A stretch of 64,000 nt of DNA, taken from NCBI GenBank assembly GCA_964389375.1, contig CAYMDP010000006.1:1-64000 (forward strand). The letters run 5' to 3'. Origin of the DNA: CAYMDP01 sp964389375 (lineage in GTDB: Bacteria; Bdellovibrionota; Bdellovibrionia; Bdellovibrionales; UBA1609). The notes under the pieces are model-generated. The model was not told where the DNA came from and ran no database searches. It worked only from the letters and a program-made list of their open reading frames with translations. The position numbers were made by a program, and so were the translations under genes. Positions within the stretch are counted from its first letter, which is position 1. Each line of letters starts with the position of its first letter. Positions 44,650-54,665 of the stretch are shown one piece after another.

Positions 44650-46338
44650 ATGGCAGGCCTGAATTTCGACACATTAATTCTAAAAGGAACCAGCGTATCA
44701 GATGAACAGCTGAAGATCCTTTTAGCAACTCAAGTCCCCGATGGCCGAAGTCTTCACGAAATTTTGCATGGCGCGAACTGTTCAACTCCAGAAGAAGCTT
44801 TATCCGAACTATGCAAGTGGATCGAAGTCGACTTTATGAAGGAAATCCCGGTCGGCGATATTCCCGTTGATATTGTGCGAGATATTCCGATCAACTACGC
44901 AAAATCTCACCAAGTCCTGCCCTTTAAGACCGACTCGGACGAAGTCAAAGTTCTTACCAGCAATCCGATAAACTATAAGGCTTTCGAAGATCTTCGCGTT
45001 AAGTTTGGCAAAAAAGTTCACCCGATTGCTACGACCTCTGTGCGTATTCAGGACGCGATCAACCGGGTTTACGAAAAAAGTACGGCAGCTCTTGAGGGCT
45101 TAGACGATATCGAAAGTGAAGAGTACGACCTTGATGACCCGGTCATCGATCTTTTAGAGGCCGGTGATGACGAAGCTCCGGTTATTAAACTCGTCAATAC
45201 TTTGCTCTTTCGTGCCGTTAAAGAAAAGGCCTCTGATATTCACGTTGAGCCCTATGAAAAAGACATGGCCATTCGCTTTCGAATCGACGGAATTTTATTT
45301 GATATATTTAAGCCGCCAAAAAAACTGCAAAACGCGATTACTTCTCGTATTAAAGTTATGGGAAATTTAAATATCGCCGAAAAACGCCTTCCTCAAGATG
45401 GTCGAATCCCATTAAAGCTTGCTGGTAAAGATATTGATGTTCGTTTAAGTAGCGTCCCGACCGCTTTTGGCGAGCGTCTGGTGATGCGTCTTCAAGATAG
45501 ATCGAATGTGGTCCTTGAATTAGACCAATTGGGTTTTTCTAAAGACACTCTGGTTAAACTCGATTCTCTGTTGCAAAAGACCTATGGAATTGTTCTGGTC
45601 ACTGGACCTACAGGAAGTGGAAAGTCCACGACTCTTTATGCGAGTCTTTCTAAGATCAACAGTATTGATAAAAATATCATCACAGTTGAAGATCCCGTCG
45701 AGCAACGAATTCATGGGATTGGGCAAATTCAAGTGAACTCCAAGATTGGACTCACCTTCGCAAATGGACTCCGCTCGATTTTGCGTCAAGATCCAAACAT
45801 CATTATGATCGGAGAGATTCGAGATTTAGAGACCGCCGAGATTGCGATCAACGCTTCTTTAACGGGTCACTTGGTGCTTTCGACGATTCACACAAATGAT
45901 TCTGCGGGCGTATTTCCCCGTTTAATCGATATGGGTTGCGAGCCTTTTCTAATTGCGACTTCACTATTAGCCGTGGCGGCGCAAAGACTTGTGCGTGTTC
46001 TATGCCCTCACTGTAAAGAAGCTTATATACCAACAGATATTGAGCTTAGAAGTTTAGAAATCACTCGAGAACAGGCGGATGGTGGCCAAATCTGCAGAGC
46101 GGTGGGCTGCAATGAGTGCAATCAAAAAGGCTATCTGGGGCGAACCATTATTCAAGAGATTTTAATGATCAACGACGACATCAGAACCTTAATTATGCAG
46201 CGCCAAGATGGTACGGCTATTAAAAAAGCCGCCGTACAAAACGGCATGATTCCCTTTCGAGACCATGGGATTCAAAAGGTCTTAAGTGGTATCACGACCA
46301 TCGAAGAAGTTCTGACCAACACTCAGATGGATATGTAG
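44650..46338 (+). CDS. gspE: Type II secretion ATPase GspE
   Basis: 562 residues. N-terminal domain (to about 150) binding GspL, then the ATPase with Walker A GPTGSGKSTT (319-328), Asp box, Walker B region IIMIGEIRDLETAEI (about 383-397) and His box. The four-Cys zinc module is at 453, 456, 487 and 490 (CPHC and CNEC). Powers pseudopilus assembly from the cytoplasm. Confidence 0.97.
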   Translation: MAGLNFDTLILKGTSVSDEQLKILLATQVPDGRSLHEILHGANCSTPEEALSELCKWIEVDFMKEIPVGDIPVDIVRDIPINYAKSHQVLPFKTDSDEVKVLTSNPINYKAFEDLRVKFGKKVHPIATTSVRIQDAINRVYEKSTAALEGLDDIESEEYDLDDPVIDLLEAGDDEAPVIKLVNTLLFRAVKEKASDIHVEPYEKDMAIRFRIDGILFDIFKPPKKLQNAITSRIKVMGNLNIAEKRLPQDGRIPLKLAGKDIDVRLSSVPTAFGERLVMRLQDRSNVVLELDQLGFSKDTLVKLDSLLQKTYGIVLVTGPTGSGKSTTLYASLSKINSIDKNIITVEDPVEQRIHGIGQIQVNSKIGLTFANGLRSILRQDPNIIMIGEIRDLETAEIAINASLTGHLVLSTIHTNDSAGVFPRLIDMGCEPFLIATSLLAVAAQRLVRVLCPHCKEAYIPTDIELRSLEITREQADGGQICRAVGCNECNQKGYLGRTIIQEILMINDDIRTLIMQRQDGTAIKKAAVQNGMIPFRDHGIQKVLSGITTIEEVLTNTQMDM

Positions 46339-46349
46339 GAGCGTGATCT

Positions 46350-47573
46350 ATGCCCGTTTATGAGTACAGAGGCTTAAGTTCCTCTGGAAAAAATGTCCGC
46401 GGCACAATGGACGCCGACAGTATTCGCGGAGCCAAGGTCAAACTGAAAAAAGACGGCATTTTCGTCGTTGATATTAAAGATCGAACGAAGCAAGAACGAA
46501 ACAAAGGCAAAGCTAAAAAAAACACCCGCCAAAAGGGAGTCAACGTCAATGAACTGTCGATGATGACCCGGCAGCTGGCGACTTTGCTGAAGGCCAACAT
46601 CCCCCTGGTTGATGCGCTGGCTGCAGTTGCAGATCAAGTTGAAAACCCAACCTTGTCTGAAACGATTTCCGAGATTCGAAGTTCAGTCAATGAAGGGGGC
46701 GGATTTCACCGCGCCCTTGGCAAGTACCCCAAAATTTTTGATAAGATCTACGTCTCGATGTGTGAAGCCGGTGAAATGTCCGGAACTCTGGATGTGATTT
46801 TAATTCGCCTTGCTGAATTTACTGAAGCGCAATCTGAATTAACCGGAAAAGTGAAATCCGCTCTCCTTTACCCTCTTGTGATGTTTGTATTTACAGGGAT
46901 TATGCTCGCGGTTTTATTTATTTTCGTTATTCCTAAGATCACTGAAGTTTTTGAGTCTTCTCCAGAGTTGACCCTTCCTTGGTATACGGTGGTCGTGATC
47001 GACTTTAGTGGATTTTTGGTGAACTACTGGCACATTCTTTTAGTCGGCCTTCTGGCGACTTATTTTATTTTTCGAAATTGGAAAAACACCCCCTCAGGAC
47101 GTGCGCGCTGGGATGCAATCTATTTAAATCTTCCGGTAGTCGGAAAGTTAGCCCGACTGATTGCGGTCTCCAGATTCACGCGGACCCTGGCAACACTTTT
47201 AAACGGTGGCGTTCCGATGCTTACTGCGATGGGAATCGTGCGAAATGTTGTGGATAACGAAGTGCTGGCCGCCGCAATTGATATTGCCCGAGACAATATC
47301 AGTGAGGGGGAATCCATCTCTGGACCTTTAAAAAAATCAAAGCAGTTTCCACCGATTGTGATTCATATGATTAGCATTGGTGAAAAAACCGGCGAGCTGG
47401 AGAATATGCTGACTCAAGTCAGTGACTCTTATGATTTCCAAGTGAAGACTGCTGTCGATGGTCTAACCTCATTAATGGAGCCGGTCATGATTATCCTAAT
47501 GGGTTGCGTTATTGGCATTATCGTTTTTGCGATTATGATTCCAATGTTTGAACTGTCCAATCTTGGCGGATAG
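46350..47573 (+). CDS. gspF: Type II secretion inner-membrane platform protein GspF
   Basis: 407 residues. Two repeated T2SF domains (LSMMTRQLATLLKANIPL and FTRTLATLLNGGVPML), each before hydrophobic helices, three in all, ending near the C-terminus. A polytopic protein thought to couple GspE to pseudopilin extraction. 11 nt after gspE. Confidence 0.96.
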   Translation: MPVYEYRGLSSSGKNVRGTMDADSIRGAKVKLKKDGIFVVDIKDRTKQERNKGKAKKNTRQKGVNVNELSMMTRQLATLLKANIPLVDALAAVADQVENPTLSETISEIRSSVNEGGGFHRALGKYPKIFDKIYVSMCEAGEMSGTLDVILIRLAEFTEAQSELTGKVKSALLYPLVMFVFTGIMLAVLFIFVIPKITEVFESSPELTLPWYTVVVIDFSGFLVNYWHILLVGLLATYFIFRNWKNTPSGRARWDAIYLNLPVVGKLARLIAVSRFTRTLATLLNGGVPMLTAMGIVRNVVDNEVLAAAIDIARDNISEGESISGPLKKSKQFPPIVIHMISIGEKTGELENMLTQVSDSYDFQVKTAVDGLTSLMEPVMIILMGCVIGIIVFAIMIPMFELSNLGG

Positions 47574-47647
47574 GTGTAAGCTTTTAGCCTCGATGCTTGA
47601 GAGTTCCAGAGAGAGACAGATAGAGAGTGATAGATAAGGAGAAAGTG

Positions 47648-48058
47648 ATGATTCGAAACAACAAAGGTATGACCCTTCTAGAGATTATGATTGTTCTTGT
47701 GATCTTGGGAAGTCTGGTTGGGATTTTAGCAGTTCAAGTGCAAAGTCGTTTAAAACGCGCTCGCATTAACCAAGCGAAGATTCAGATCGGTGAAATTGGA
47801 AAAGCATTGGACATGTATTACACGGATTGCGGCTCTTACCCCCCGACTGATGCGGGATTAATGGCCCTCGTTGAGCCTCAATCAAGCTGTTCAAACTGGG
47901 GACCGGACCCTTACATTAAGCGCGCTCCAAAAGACCCTTGGAATAATGAATTTGTTTATGAAACCACAGGTGGATCTTACACCTTGATCAGCCTAGGGGC
48001 CGATGGACGTATTGGCGGCGCTGCAGATGCTGCCGATATTTCGAGCGAGGATCTTTAG
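47648..48058 (+). CDS. gspG: Major pseudopilin GspG
   Basis: 136 residues from the ATG at 47648 (AAGGAG upstream); the earlier ATG at 47627 would lengthen the leader unusually. Prepilin signal MIRNNKG/MTLLEIMIVLVILGS with Glu at +5 and Met at +1, where Phe is more common. The C-terminal part has YPPTDAGLMALV and RAPKDPWNNEF, the calcium-loop region of GspG. Forms the pseudopilus shaft. Confidence 0.96.
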   Translation: MIRNNKGMTLLEIMIVLVILGSLVGILAVQVQSRLKRARINQAKIQIGEIGKALDMYYTDCGSYPPTDAGLMALVEPQSSCSNWGPDPYIKRAPKDPWNNEFVYETTGGSYTLISLGADGRIGGAADAADISSEDL

Positions 48059-48097
48059 ATCCTCATTTTTTAGTCTTACCACGGGCGGGAGGACCTT

Positions 48098-48721
48098 GTG
48101 AAATTCACAAATCAAAACTCCTCCTCCCAAGCGGGCTTCACCCTCATCGAAATTTTAGTCGTGCTTGCGATTATGGGCGGCTTGGTCGCCATGGCCATCT
48201 CTAGAGTCGACAATAAGAACAACGAAATTAAATCTGCCGTTCGGCGTTTTGCTTCAATTTCTAAAGAACTTCATTCGGCAGCCAAACTTCAAGGCGTGAC
48301 CTTAAGACTGGCCATCAACTTAGGCGATGGTCGCGAGGACGGCAGCGAGCAATCTTTTTGGGTTGAAAGATCTAATTCTCAAGTGCTTTTGGCAAACCCA
48401 GATGAAGAAGAAACTAAAGAGGCCCCCGAAGAACATAAGACGGATAAAAAAGCATTTGAAAAGGATCAGCGCCTTAGCCGAAAAGAACAGGGTCTTCCGG
48501 GAGCATTAAGATTTGAAGATGTTGAAGTCGCTGGAGGAGAAGGGCCCATTGCGAGTGGGATGGCTTACATTTATTTTTTTCCCCAGGGCATGGTTCAGGA
48601 AGCTGCGATTCACCTAAAGGCCAGTGAAGACCTAAGATGGACCGTAAACTTTCATCCCTTAACTGGAAAGACCCATATCCTAACTTCTTACGTTACTCTT
48701 CAGGAGATTCAGTCCCAATGA
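48098..48721 (+). CDS. gspH: Minor pseudopilin GspH
   Basis: 207 residues with a GTG start (GGAGG five nt upstream). Prepilin cleavage site SSSQAG/FTLIEILVVLAIMGG. The C-terminal part contains a charged Glu/Lys insert around 100-130. Assigned to GspH by operon position between G and I and by the prepilin motif; H is the least conserved subunit. Confidence 0.85.
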   Translation: MKFTNQNSSSQAGFTLIEILVVLAIMGGLVAMAISRVDNKNNEIKSAVRRFASISKELHSAAKLQGVTLRLAINLGDGREDGSEQSFWVERSNSQVLLANPDEEETKEAPEEHKTDKKAFEKDQRLSRKEQGLPGALRFEDVEVAGGEGPIASGMAYIYFFPQGMVQEAAIHLKASEDLRWTVNFHPLTGKTHILTSYVTLQEIQSQ

Positions 48722-49215
48722 AGTGGCGCGGAGGTTTTACTTTACTTGAAGTTTTAATTTCGATTTCAATCTTGGCCGGTGGGATTATTGTTGTCAGTAG
48801 CACTTGGTCTGGCAATCTGATGCGCATTCGAAAATCCAATCTATTTAATAGCGTTTCTTTTTTACTTGAAGGCAAAGTCGCCGAGATTGAAGCGAAATAT
48901 CACGGCAAACCTTTGGAAGAGATTCCCGAAGAAGAAAGTGGCGACTTTGAAGGATTTCCGGATTATCGCTGGCAGATGAAAAGTGCAGAGCTTGAGATGC
49001 CGGATCTGACGGCTGTGATCATGGCTCAAAATGGAGGCACGGCCGATGAAACCATGCTGAGCATGGTGAAGCAGATGACCGAGTTGATCTCGAAATCAGT
49101 GAAAGAAGTTAAGGTTTCAGTATTTGTAAAGTCCGGCGCAAGAGAAGTCGAGTTTCATCTGACGACATACATGGTGGATTACAATAAAGAAATCTCGCTA
49201 GGACTTGGCCAATGA
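48718..49215 (+). CDS. gspI: Minor pseudopilin GspI
   Basis: 165 residues from the ATG at 48718, which overlaps the gspH stop (ATGA); a longer frame from 48637 lies inside gspH. Leader MKWRGG/FTLLEVLISISILAGG. Part of the tip complex with J and K. Confidence 0.88.
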   Translation: MKWRGGFTLLEVLISISILAGGIIVVSSTWSGNLMRIRKSNLFNSVSFLLEGKVAEIEAKYHGKPLEEIPEEESGDFEGFPDYRWQMKSAELEMPDLTAVIMAQNGGTADETMLSMVKQMTELISKSVKEVKVSVFVKSGAREVEFHLTTYMVDYNKEISLGLGQ

Positions 49216-50057
49216 CAAAGAACAGTGGATTCACCCTTCTTGAAGTTTTAATTGCCGTTGTGATCCTGGCTTTTATTTCAGTATTCACAGTTCAAAGTAT
49301 TCAGCGCGCTCTTCGAGATAAAGCACGAATCACTCGAGACATCGATCGCCTGTCTGAAGTTCGTGGGGCCCTTAGAGTCATGGAGCGCGATATCAATATG
49401 GCCTTCAACTATCGGGATGCCAATATCGAGCTGTTCAATCAAGCACAAAAAGCGCGACAAAATAAGAAAGCCGGAGGCGGCACAAAAGATCCGGGTGGAA
49501 AAGCTCCGCCCCCGCCCCCCACTCCCCCGCCTCCTGGAACTGCCGAAGAGTTTGCTTTAAAAAAAGAAGTTCGCTTGACTCAATTTATCGGCACCGGAGA
49601 AGAACTTCATTTTACCTCGAGGAGTCACGTTCGTACCCATACAAACCAAATTGCTGGGGATCAGGCTGAGATCGGATACTCCGTGAAGAGTTGCAAAAGC
49701 CGTGGAAATTTGTCTGAGTCTAGCAACTGTCTATGGCGTAGGATCAACCCTTACATCGATGATAAAGTCGAAGAAGGTGGTGTTGAAACCGCTCTTTTAG
49801 AAAACGTCGTCACCTTCGAGCTTCGTTATTTAGGACCCGAAACCGAAGATTGGGTGACGGCTTGGAGCTCTGGAGAAGGTGCGGATGATTCCACGAGGGA
49901 CAAATTCCCCCACGCTGTCGAAGTCACGATTGAAACCCAAAACACCAAAATCGCAAACTCAAAGGCGACCCGGATGACGATGGTTGCCGCCATTCGCAAT
50001 CCAAATAATCCAAAACCACCACCAAAGACTGAGGGCGAGGCTGATGGCCCTGAATAA
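49212..50057 (+). CDS. gspJ: Minor pseudopilin GspJ
   Basis: 281 residues, longer than usual. Leader MTKNSG/FTLLEVLIAVVILAF. A Gly/Pro-rich insert containing eleven prolines sits at about residues 92-113, absent from most GspJ. The C-terminal tail is also Pro/Lys-rich. It overlaps gspI by 4 nt and gspK by 14 nt. Confidence 0.9.
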   Translation: MTKNSGFTLLEVLIAVVILAFISVFTVQSIQRALRDKARITRDIDRLSEVRGALRVMERDINMAFNYRDANIELFNQAQKARQNKKAGGGTKDPGGKAPPPPPTPPPPGTAEEFALKKEVRLTQFIGTGEELHFTSRSHVRTHTNQIAGDQAEIGYSVKSCKSRGNLSESSNCLWRRINPYIDDKVEEGGVETALLENVVTFELRYLGPETEDWVTAWSSGEGADDSTRDKFPHAVEVTIETQNTKIANSKATRMTMVAAIRNPNNPKPPPKTEGEADGPE

Positions 50058-51306
50058 TTTTTTTAAAAAACAAGCCAGAGTAAAAAATCAAAAGGGCGTA
50101 GCACTTTTAATCACTCTATTCGCGATGATGATGATGATCTTTGTGGCCATGGAAGTTTCTTATGATTCAAATGTCGAGTACGTTGTGGCGGCCCAACAAG
50201 TGAATCGACTCAAGGCTTACTATGCCGCTAAGTCTGGTGTTGAAATTAGCCTCTTAAGAATTATGATTTACAAAAAAGTCATGGGCAGTGTTGGGAAAAA
50301 CTTGGGCGCAAATAGTGCGATGTTGGATCCCATCTGGCAGCTTCCTTTATCTTGGCCTCCAATGCTTCCAGATGAAATGTCCTCAGTCGATAAAGACGCC
50401 ATTCAATCCGCAGTCTCTGAATCTAGCCTCGATGCCCAGTACCTTGCGACAATCGACAGCGAAGGGGGCCGCATCGATTTAAGCGATCTGGGTTCTCCGA
50501 TTAAAAATCTTGCCGAAGCCACCCGGGCCCAGGTGTTAAAGGCCTTTGAATCCGAAATGGAGCAAAACGAAGAATTTGCCAAGAAGTATCGCGGACACAA
50601 TTTTGAAGAGTTCGTAAATCATTTGATGGATTGGGTGGATGAAGATACCGAAAGCCGAAATGGTGGCGACGAGAGGTCTTATTATTCGGATATTCAAAAT
50701 GATTTTATTCCACCAAATCAGCCTTTTAAGACGGTCGAAGAACTTCACATGGTCAGAGGAATGAACGAAGATTTTTTCGAAATTCTATCCCGAAGCTTTA
50801 CGATCTATGGGACCAAAGGAATTAACGTCAATTATGCATCTCAAGAGGTCCTACGGGCGATGGATCCGACGATGACCGAAGAGGCCGTGCAAAAAATTGT
50901 TTCACGTCGAAGCAATCCCGCCGAAGGTGGTCCATTTGCGAGCGAAGACGATTTCTTAAATTTTGCTCAGTCTCAAGGCGTGAACCGGCAGTCTATCGAA
51001 GCTTCGAAAATTCCGATTCTGGTGGATCCCGAGTATAATTTTCGAATTCGGTCGACTGGAAAGTTTTCGAATGTTGTTCGAGAAATTACCGTGATCACCT
51101 ATGACACTGAAAGTCTGACGCAGAAAATGGTGACTCTATTAGACAAACAAGATGCTGAAGCCAAAGGTGAAGATGGAAATCCCCCACCGGAGGAAGAAAA
51201 AAAGCCACCCGAAGGGGGCAGCCCTCCTCCGGGCGAAGGGACCAAACCCTCTCCCGCACCAAGTTCTAAGGGGCGTCCAACAGTTGTATTCTGGAGCGAA
51301 ACTTAA
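50044..51306 (+). CDS. gspK: Minor pseudopilin GspK
   Basis: 420 residues from the ATG at 50044; the earlier start is inside gspJ. Prepilin-like segment KG/VALLITLFAMMMMIFVAM without Glu at +5, as is normal for GspK, which caps the tip. The helical insert domain and two SAM-like repeats (VNYASQEVLRAMDP) follow. The last 45 residues are a Pro/Glu/Lys-rich tail ending in a short hydrophobic motif (PTVVFW), an unusual extension. Confidence 0.92.
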   Translation: MALNNFFKKQARVKNQKGVALLITLFAMMMMIFVAMEVSYDSNVEYVVAAQQVNRLKAYYAAKSGVEISLLRIMIYKKVMGSVGKNLGANSAMLDPIWQLPLSWPPMLPDEMSSVDKDAIQSAVSESSLDAQYLATIDSEGGRIDLSDLGSPIKNLAEATRAQVLKAFESEMEQNEEFAKKYRGHNFEEFVNHLMDWVDEDTESRNGGDERSYYSDIQNDFIPPNQPFKTVEELHMVRGMNEDFFEILSRSFTIYGTKGINVNYASQEVLRAMDPTMTEEAVQKIVSRRSNPAEGGPFASEDDFLNFAQSQGVNRQSIEASKIPILVDPEYNFRIRSTGKFSNVVREITVITYDTESLTQKMVTLLDKQDAEAKGEDGNPPPEEEKKPPEGGSPPPGEGTKPSPAPSSKGRPTVVFWSET

Positions 51307-51400
51307 TTCCCGAAGTCTGGACTAGCCTCTCGTCGAGGCGCTGCAAGTTCTTGAATTGCAATACACTTTCCTGCACAATAAAGACCAAGGGTGGGTGCAA

Positions 51401-53047
51401 GTGAAGACAATTGGAATCGACATCGGTCGCTATAGCCTGAAGATTGCAGAAATCGAAGGTGGAAGTCGAACACCTCGCCTTGTCCGGTACCAAGAAGTTC
51501 CTCTTTCTGCGGATCCAAACAAAGACAAGCGTCTCGAGATTATCGAAATCCTCCGTGGAGTTGCCAGCGAGGATTCGGCCGAATCCACTCAATTTATTTT
51601 TGGTCTTAGACAAGAGCAAGTGGCCGTTCGAAATCGAGTTTTTCCCTTTAAAGAAAGATTTAAAATTTTAAAAAGTCTTGCCTTTGAGCTTGAAGATGAC
51701 ATCCCCTTTTCTCAGGACGATGCCATCTTTGATGCAAAATTAATCCGCTACCAGGGCAATCAAACCGAGGTCCTCGCACTCGCTGCACCCAACGAACATA
51801 TTCAAGAAAGCTTAAGCTTGATCCATGACTGCGGCATTGAGCCCAGCATACTTAGCCTTGAGACCTTGGCGATTAACAATTTTTTTGAAAATTGGACAGC
51901 AAATCCTCCAGAGCGCCCAGCGAATTTTCAGTCCACCCCTGAAGCCACTCCTGCGGAGATTGTTATCGACATCGGCCACCGAGGCACAAATGTTCTAGCC
52001 TATAGCGATGGGGTTTTGATTGGAGTTCAGCATGTGGACTGGGGCGCTCTTCAAATCGCCGAGTCTATTGCGATTAAGTACAATTTGCATATCACTGAAG
52101 CCTTAAAAGAAGTTCAAAGAAAATCTTTTGTTCTGCTCACTCACGAATCGGCGAATAAAGATCAGGCTATTTTTAGCGATGTCATTAAAGAGTCGATGGA
52201 TTATTTGTGTCACGAGCTTCGACTTCGGCTTTTAGAACTTCAAGCTACGACTCACACCCGCATCACATCAGCTCAGTTGATCGGTGGCGGTTCGCAAATT
52301 AAAAATCTTGGCGCTTATCTGACGCAAAAGCTTGAGATCCAAGTCAATCGATTGAAGTCTTTAGAGGGTCTGGGCCAAATTTATTGGGAAACTCGTCCGC
52401 AAAATGAACTGACCAGTCTGGTGGCGATTGGTTTAGCGATCGAGGGACACAAGAGAGCCAAGAATCCTGCAATTAATTTCTTACAAAACGAATTTGCAAA
52501 ACAAAGCCAGGTCTTTGGACGTTTTGTCGAAAAGTGGGGACATAGTCTTCAGCTCTTGGCGGCTGCTTTCGTTTTGTTATTGATTTACGGTTTTATGAAA
52601 GAAAGTCTTTCGCTTGATCTTGCAAACCAATCCTCAGAAAGTTTGCGCAAACAGGCCGCAACTGTGGCCAACCTTTCTGGAACCAAAGCAAATCCAAGGG
52701 AAATCCGACGCTTTATTCAAAAAGCCGAGAACGACGAAAAGAATATGGCTTTGATCGAGAAGGTCACTCAAGTGAATTCTGCTTTAGATATTTTTAAGCA
52801 GATTAATAGTGTTGTTCCCAGAAAAGAGCAACTGGCACTGGACATCACTCGGTTGGTCGTTGAGAACTCGATGGTGCGAATTGAAGGCTATGTGAAGTCA
52901 AAGGCCCAAGTGGATGCGCTTAGTTTAGCTCTTCGTGGACTTTCTACCGACGGAAAAGTTCAAGGGCTTAGTAGTAATCTGCAAGCTAAAGCAGGACTTG
53001 AGGTTTTTAGTTTCGGATTTAACGTCAACCGAATTGAGGGTGAATAA
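51401..53047 (+). CDS. gspL: Type II secretion protein GspL
   Basis: 548 residues from the GTG at 51401 (KTIGIDIGRYSLKIAEI). A TTG at 51356 would add 15 residues; neither has a strong ribosome site, and the GTG gives the usual actin-like N-terminus. An actin-like cytoplasmic domain of about 370 residues (EIVIDIGHRGTNVLAY; AQLIGGGSQIKNLG) is followed by one membrane helix (LQLLAAAFVLLLIYGFM) and a periplasmic ferredoxin-like domain. Longer than classical GspL, resembling a PilM-PilN fusion. It recruits GspE to the membrane. Confidence 0.9.
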   Translation: MKTIGIDIGRYSLKIAEIEGGSRTPRLVRYQEVPLSADPNKDKRLEIIEILRGVASEDSAESTQFIFGLRQEQVAVRNRVFPFKERFKILKSLAFELEDDIPFSQDDAIFDAKLIRYQGNQTEVLALAAPNEHIQESLSLIHDCGIEPSILSLETLAINNFFENWTANPPERPANFQSTPEATPAEIVIDIGHRGTNVLAYSDGVLIGVQHVDWGALQIAESIAIKYNLHITEALKEVQRKSFVLLTHESANKDQAIFSDVIKESMDYLCHELRLRLLELQATTHTRITSAQLIGGGSQIKNLGAYLTQKLEIQVNRLKSLEGLGQIYWETRPQNELTSLVAIGLAIEGHKRAKNPAINFLQNEFAKQSQVFGRFVEKWGHSLQLLAAAFVLLLIYGFMKESLSLDLANQSSESLRKQAATVANLSGTKANPREIRRFIQKAENDEKNMALIEKVTQVNSALDIFKQINSVVPRKEQLALDITRLVVENSMVRIEGYVKSKAQVDALSLALRGLSTDGKVQGLSSNLQAKAGLEVFSFGFNVNRIEGE

Positions 53048-53049
53048 AA

Positions 53050-53685
53050 ATGGCCTTTGAGGGATTAAAAGACCAATTGAAGGATAAATGGTCAGAGCTC
53101 TCGGCCGAAGTCCAAGACAGCCCGCTGTTTAATACTTTGAAAGAAAAGTATCAGGAACTTCCTCCGCTGGGACAAAAAGGTGTTTTTTACGGATCTATTT
53201 TTTTACTCTTGTTTTTATTTTTTAGTCTGCCGCAAAGCCTGTTTTTTGATCCCGCCTCAAGTTTACTTGAAGAATTCGACACCAACAGAAAACTAAGCCA
53301 AGGACTTTTACGCGCAGGCCGAACCGGACAAACTGCAAGCGCCGTCCCTCCGGGCCCAAGCTTTGAAGAACTTCGCCCCCAAGTTTCTGGCTTGATTCAA
53401 AATATGGGGCTGCTACCTGAACAAATTGGGGAGACCTCGAGCCTTGCGGAAAATCCTGCAGGAAATCTTCTTCCTGCGGTGTTACGCCAAGTAGGTCTTC
53501 AAGTGCAGTTGAAGAAGTTAAATCTTAAACAGATCGTCGACATTGGTTACAGGCTTCAGGGGCTTCACCCGAGTGTAAAGCTTATGGGACTCGATATCTC
53601 CACAGCTCCAAGCGAAACTCATTATTACAATGTCAGCTTTAAATTAGTCAGCTTTATTCCTCCCTCGGCTCCTGGAGAAGGCTAG
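53050..53685 (+). CDS. gspM: Type II secretion protein GspM
   Basis: 211 residues. Short cytoplasmic N-terminus, one membrane helix (about 41-60, VFYGSIFLLLFLFFSL), then a periplasmic part. It pairs with GspL. Called from size, topology and place between L and N; sequence conservation is low. Confidence 0.85.
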   Translation: MAFEGLKDQLKDKWSELSAEVQDSPLFNTLKEKYQELPPLGQKGVFYGSIFLLLFLFFSLPQSLFFDPASSLLEEFDTNRKLSQGLLRAGRTGQTASAVPPGPSFEELRPQVSGLIQNMGLLPEQIGETSSLAENPAGNLLPAVLRQVGLQVQLKKLNLKQIVDIGYRLQGLHPSVKLMGLDISTAPSETHYYNVSFKLVSFIPPSAPGEG

Positions 53686-54665
53686 TGCTTGCTCAGGTGG
53701 TCGTTTTTTTCAGAAATATTTTGCGGTTTCATAAACTCAAAATTCTGTCCGTGTTCTTTTTTGCTCTTATCTTTTTTGTGTTGCTCTTTCCCTTTAACGA
53801 TCTTTCGGATCTGGTCACACGAAAAGTTGCCGAGCAAACAAGAGATCAAGTTTTTCTTCAATTCGATCAACTCGGGTTTGATCTGTACCCTCAAATTGGA
53901 TTGGGACTTGAGAATGTCTTAATCGAAACCGCGCAGTTTCCAGCAATTCGTGCAAAATATCTTTCATTGGCGCCCTCTATCACCGGTCTATTAAGCTTTA
54001 GACCCGGCTTCAATTTAAAAGGCCGAGGAATTTTTAAAGGAAATCTTGATCTCGATTTCAAAACCGGAGAAACCCTTGAATCCGAAGGACAAAAAACTTT
54101 TGTCGACCTAAAGGTGTCGGATCTCGACATCGCCCAACTGGGGCCCTTTTTAAAACTCCCACTTCAAACCAAAGGCCAAGGCCAAGCCCGAGTGGATTTC
54201 TTTTTCGACTCGGCCTTCGGAATTCAACCCGAAGGCGAATACCAAATCGGAATCAAAAATCTGCAATTGCTGTCTGGATCCATCCCCACCCAAATGGGTC
54301 CCATCGTCCTTCCCCAAATTAATCTAACAGACGTGATCCTGAACGGTCGCCTAGCCGGCGGAAAATTCGTCATAGAACAAGGCCAATTCGGCTCAGCTAA
54401 GGACCCCATCCAAGGAAAAATCAAAGGCCAAATCGACCTAAAATTCGAAAACACCAGAGCGGGCCTAAGCCCAATGTTCGGCCCCTACGACATCCGCATA
54501 GACATAAACATCGCGCAAGCCTCAGAAAAAGACCTAAGCCTCTTCCTCTTCCCCCTAGACAGCCAAAAAACCAAAACCCCAACCGGCTCCCGCTACCTAG
54601 TCCGAATCTCCGGCCCCAGCTTCCAATCCGTCCCCCGCATGGAAAAAATCAACTCCGTAGAATAA
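53685..54665 (+). CDS. gspN: Type II secretion protein GspN
   Basis: 326 residues, GTG start overlapping the gspM stop (TAGTG). One N-terminal membrane helix (about 18-38, ILSVFFFALIFFVLLFPF), then a repetitive beta-rich periplasmic domain as in long GspN (AsmA-like). From about 54100 on, codon choice changes strongly towards C and A in the third position, and the coding strand becomes very poor in G and T compared with the first part. Last gene of the operon. Confidence 0.85.
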   Translation: MLAQVVVFFRNILRFHKLKILSVFFFALIFFVLLFPFNDLSDLVTRKVAEQTRDQVFLQFDQLGFDLYPQIGLGLENVLIETAQFPAIRAKYLSLAPSITGLLSFRPGFNLKGRGIFKGNLDLDFKTGETLESEGQKTFVDLKVSDLDIAQLGPFLKLPLQTKGQGQARVDFFFDSAFGIQPEGEYQIGIKNLQLLSGSIPTQMGPIVLPQINLTDVILNGRLAGGKFVIEQGQFGSAKDPIQGKIKGQIDLKFENTRAGLSPMFGPYDIRIDINIAQASEKDLSLFLFPLDSQKTKTPTGSRYLVRISGPSFQSVPRMEKINSVE

